From positions 1-34,417 of the forward strand of contig JAYKXP010000292.1 of the NCBI GenBank assembly GCA_037176845.1: DNA of 34,417 bases. The letters run 5' to 3'. The translations under genes were made by a program, and so were the position numbers. This DNA is from Paramarasmius palmivorus. Lineage: Eukaryota > Basidiomycota > Agaricomycetes > Agaricales > Marasmiaceae. Of this stretch, positions 31,004 through 34,417 are shown piece by piece. Positions within the stretch are counted from its first letter, which is position 1. Each line of letters begins with the position of its first letter. The notes under the pieces were generated by a model. The model was not told the DNA's origin. It saw only the letters and a list, made by a program, of their open reading frames with translations, and ran no database searches.

Positions 31004-32949
31004 TCAGTTTATCTCTTCCTCTTCAGCTTCAGATTCTGTAATATCATCTAGCTCGCTAGAATAATCCTCTACCTTCCTCCGTTTGGATGGTCGAGGATCA
31101 TCCTCCAAGTCACTGAGCTCACTGAGCTCACTTTCCCCTGCTAGCATTTCTCCCTTGTAGTCACCACTGTACAACTCGTCCAGCTTTGTGTACTTCCTCA
31201 GAGCATCCTTCAATCGATTGTGCCTATCTATAGCTCTTTGCCTCAGCTGATCTTCTGTGGCAGAAGAGAGGAATGCGTCATCTGTCATGCCTCCATTATA
31301 TACCCATCGAAACAGTGCACCGGCAGAGTACTGAACCAGGGAGTACCTAGTTTCTCCTGGCCCAACTCGAAGATTGGAGTGCATGACCAACACCGATGGG
31401 AAAAGAACCGTGCAACCAGGTGGAAAACGTATGACGATGCCAACATTCCAAAAGACAAGGTACCCCCCATGATCTGGATCGAAGTTTCCAAAGGGAGTGA
31501 CAGCACACCATGCTCGAGCATAGTTCCCAAGATCGGTATGTCAAACCGTGACCACCTGGGCATCGGAGGCTACAGGCGCAGAATTCACCATTGCAGCGGC
31601 CCAGTAAGGTCCATCTGGTGACGGATACTCGAAGGGAATGAGGTCAGGGAATTGCTTCTTCAAGGCTCTAATGTTATCTCTGCTTTCAGTAGCAAGCTTG
31701 TGACCAAAAGCCTTGTACAAGGCTACAGGACACAGGTCAGCTACGTCATTACCTCATAGAAAGCGAGAAAAACACTCACTCCCAGTGTGGCCTACAACCC
31801 GCATGATGTTGGGATCTTTTCGAAGCTCTTCCATTGCAAGCCTGGTTCTCTTCCTGCGAATGGCTATGTTTCCAGGCCTTTCCTGCCCACCACCAAGGGA
31901 GATACCAGAACCACAAGCTGCATAGCCCTCATCCTCGTCAGCACGACGATGCTTGTAATCTGCTTGGGTATAACCTGCATTACTGTGAAATTGTTCGATT
32001 GCTTTGGTGCAGCCCGGAATTATATGAGTTTTCCAGGCAGGGTTGTTAGGAGGGGCGCCTAATACAGTCCATATATGGTCGTGTTTGTCAACAAATACAA
32101 CTGTTCATCTGTCGAGGAGAACTTTAGCCAGAGTAACAGGTACGAGAAGAACAGGCACTTACTTCCCTTTCCATCTTATCACCTTAAACGCTGATATCGC
32201 CTGGAACTGATCTTCTGATAATTCTCGAAGACCGATAAATCCGGGCTCGGATGCAGGTAGATCACCCACATCCAGCTCTCCAACCTCGACGTGCTCAGCG
32301 TCCTTAGCACGACACAAAGCGTTGGACTTGAGGGAGCAATCAATGTCCCTAGTCTGTGCCGCCTCCTGCCGTTTCTCCCGTTGCTTCATCGTGTAATTCC
32401 ATTTTTGACGTTGTGAACATGTCAATCCTTCCATTTTCTTCGTCTTCAAAGGTGCAGGCTGTCTGGGTCCAATAAATGCTGAAGAAGAGGATGCTTGCAG
32501 CTCGACATCGTAAGAATGAAACAGACGTTGCAATAGGGGAACCTCAAACACAGACGAGGCACTGTCGTGAGTCCCTTCTAACTGTTCCAACTGAGCTTCA
32601 ATATATGAAAGGCGCTTCTCATCCGTGACTTCCTCGAAATTGTTCCCGTATTCAACCTTGACAGGTTCGTCCAGATAGTCACTGCAGTCTCTCCAAGTCA
32701 AAGTCACTAAACCGATAGGCGACGAAGTCTGACCTTTTGGAATCTAGTATAAGAAGTTAGCGTGATGAAACTTGAGCATCGAGCGAATGAACAGATGGCA
32801 ATTGTAACGCTTCAAGCTCAAGGTAAAGTTGCCCATTGTCTAGCCTGGGGAACAGGTGTGACTGAAGTTTGGGATAAATACCTGAGCTCTCACATGAAAA
32901 AAAGGAGCTAGAGAATGGAACGAAAAAACGAAAATGAAAAGCATACCAT
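31004..32949 (-). pseudogene. TET/JBP-type dioxygenase (TET-3) with a stop before the catalytic motif
   Basis: As in TET-1 and TET-2 the start codon (ATG 32947-32949) abuts an intron (GTATGC donor; acceptor at 32744). The first long exon (32163-32743) begins IPKGQTSSPIGLVTLTW. The catalytic half holds VVFVDKHDHIWTVLGAPP, then HTD, AWCAVTPFGNFDPDHGG, FPSVLVMHSN and GETRYSLVQYSAGALFRW: the HxD, His and Arg of the family are all there. It ends with an acidic tail (ESELSELSDLEDD, SEAEEEEIN). TGA 31541-31543 lies directly before HTD, where TET-2 has Gln. The junction of exons 2 and 3 also needs a frame adjustment. The N-terminus is unlike TET-1/TET-2, so this is a separate subfamily. It lies upstream of gene C on the same strand. 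Confidence 0.8.
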
Positions 32950-33154
32950 TTTTTGCCACCGTGCTTCAAGGATGTTAACCAGACTTGTATTGCAGAAAGA
33001 GAAGCACAGAGAGGAAGGGGACTGAAGGATGGGGGAGAAGGGTAACTTGTAAGGGGAAAAACAAAGGCGTGGCAAATGAGGAACACGAGGCTTGCGTAGT
33101 AACACCAATATGTGAACATCCATATTTGGTACAGATTTCTTTCCCTTCACCTCA

Positions 33155-33879
33155 ATGCTACCACTCGTGGACTATTCGTCTGAAAGCGAGTCTGAAACTC
33201 ACCCCAATATCGCAGACGACCCCAACAGCATCTCCCGTATAAAGCGCCCGACTAGTCACAACGGCAATGCTGGAACCTGTGTTGGAAGTGTTGACAATAG
33301 CTCCGGTAACGTTGAAAATGTCAACTTGGGCAAGTGCGTGAGAAGTACTGGAGGAAAGGCTGGTCAAAAGCGTAAAAGTGCTATTGTAATGCTTGGTTTC
33401 AAGCTGAAAGGGTTCGTTAACATCATAAATTCATGAGAGGCATTTAACTGATGGTACCTCCAAGTGATGCAGAAATGTGACCTCCTCAGGAATTTTGAAA
33501 GCACCGTTCTCGTTTTAGGCGCATACTGCAGGATCCTGATGCAGCGAAGGACACTGACTCGGATGAGATCGAAATTGTGGAAGTTGAAACACCTAAAGAG
33601 AAAGTCAGTACCATCATAAGCTGACATTTGCGCTATGCTTACCGTCTCATTCAGAAGGCTAAGTGCAGGAAGACCGACCCTTTCTCTTCCAATGACAGTA
33701 ACCTCCCTTCATCATCGTCATCATCCAGATATACCCGTAATTCCTTGTCTCTGCCTGCTACACCGTTGCCCAAGCACGGTGATAGCTCTGCCTCCCCCTT
33801 TGGCCTAGCAGGGGAAGCTGAGTTGGAGAAAGCTATGTATTGTATTTCTGAAGGGGACGATGTTTCCGTGCTAGTCTGA
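33155..33879 (+). CDS. Small unknown acidic protein (188 aa)
   Basis: Exons 33155-33411, 33519-33603 and 33655-33879 join in phase (GTTCGT and GTCAGT donors; TAG and CAG acceptors). The protein begins MLPLVDYSSESESE, has a central basic stretch (GGKAGQKRKS), an acidic run DTDSDEIEIVEVETPKEK and a Ser-rich segment, and ends EGDDVSVLV. The (L)VDYSSxSE start is common among fungal nuclear proteins, but I cannot assign a family. The 107-nt first intron is long for this genome and might hide another exon. It is divergently oriented from TET-3, with about 200 bp between the two starts. Confidence 0.55.
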
Positions 33880-34417
33880 TTATCTGTTACACCCATTCTT
33901 GTCGTAGTTAGATAAGTATGTCTACAATTAGACAAGAAATTTTGAACTACACATAGAATCTAAGTCGCACTCATAAAAGACATTGCAAAGATATGTGAAG
34001 ATCTATAAAATATTATAATAGAAGCAAGCAGGTAGAATTTGGCATGGAGAGAAAGCGCAACGAGTACCAAACACCTCCAAATTGTCGAGCCATAATGAAT
34101 GATCTGATTCATGGAGCTTGTGTTTGAGAGGTGGGCAGGCAAATCTTGTCTGGCTAGCCTGAGGTCCGCTAGACATGCTTCTAATGACTACCAGCATTTG
34201 TCCTCCTGAGGAGCAAAGGACAATACATGGCTTCTTTCTGTGAAAATATTAGCAATGTCTCAGGTAGAAGTACGAAAACACACTTCAACGACAACTAGAA
34301 ATCTCCCTCTTCCACCAATATTGCGATTCACACCAGGAGGACGACAAGGCTTGCTACCTCATTGTAAGTGAGGTTTAAATCTGAGGATTGAGATTGAAAC
34401 TTACATGCAGCTAATTC
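33880..34417. other. Right end of the window, nothing supported
   Basis: Only short frames without splice support occur. Part of this is probably the 3' UTR of the gene ending at 33879. Confidence 0.4.

Noticed and set aside
31541..31543. TGA as a selenocysteine codon in TET-3
   Set aside because: Fungi of this group lack the selenocysteine machinery and the family has no Cys or Sec at this position.

Overview
The window looks like nuclear DNA of a mushroom-forming basidiomycete (Agaricomycetes). Introns are about 47-60 nt with GT..AG ends and CTRAY-type branch points. There is a KDZ-class transposase with a CxC2-like cysteine cluster, several TET/JBP-type 2-oxoglutarate dioxygenase genes, and fungal clathrin heavy chain and Ras remnants. 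The species cannot be named from the sequence.

Layout. 1-721 (-): 5' part of a TET/JBP gene (TET-1) running off the left edge. 1150-1900: a 103-bp tandem repeat array beside a decayed Argonaute/PIWI-like fragment (-). 2178-3076 (+): small gene with PCAQPRPS repeats and an in-frame TGA, with open spliced frame continuing to 3365. 3499-7980 (+): element A, with an intact eight-exon gene (gene A, 1127 aa) and a terminal array of TTTGCAAAAG-like motifs. 8156-10195: no supported gene. 10196-15259 (-): clathrin heavy chain pseudogene with an internal duplication and a 411-bp solo LTR. 15400-16192 (-): Ras-type GTPase pseudogene. 16596-17451 (-): small unknown gene with an in-frame TGA. 17700-26340 (-): element B, in transcription order TET-2, KDZ transposase, truncated paralogue of gene A (gene B), then the same terminal motif array. 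27146-30800 (-): third paralogue (gene C) with two apparent frameshifts. 31004-32949 (-): TET-3, with a stop one codon before its catalytic HxD. 33155-33879 (+): small unknown gene divergent from TET-3.

How the parts fit together. Elements A and B share a 28-29-bp leader motif at one end and the TTTGCAAAAG array at the other, and point at each other across a block of decayed host genes. The simplest reading (inference) is a composite KDZ transposon family of the form leader - TET/JBP - KDZ transposase - unknown large protein - subterminal array. B keeps the transposase and dioxygenase but has a truncated third gene. A keeps only the third gene, intact. The third gene family (A, B, C) is the least explained part: large, Ser/Pro/Lys-rich with conserved Trp-rich C-terminal block, and found beside TET genes on all three occasions. 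KDZ transposons linked to TET/JBP genes are known in basidiomycetes; the third partner and the shared ends are what deserve a second look.
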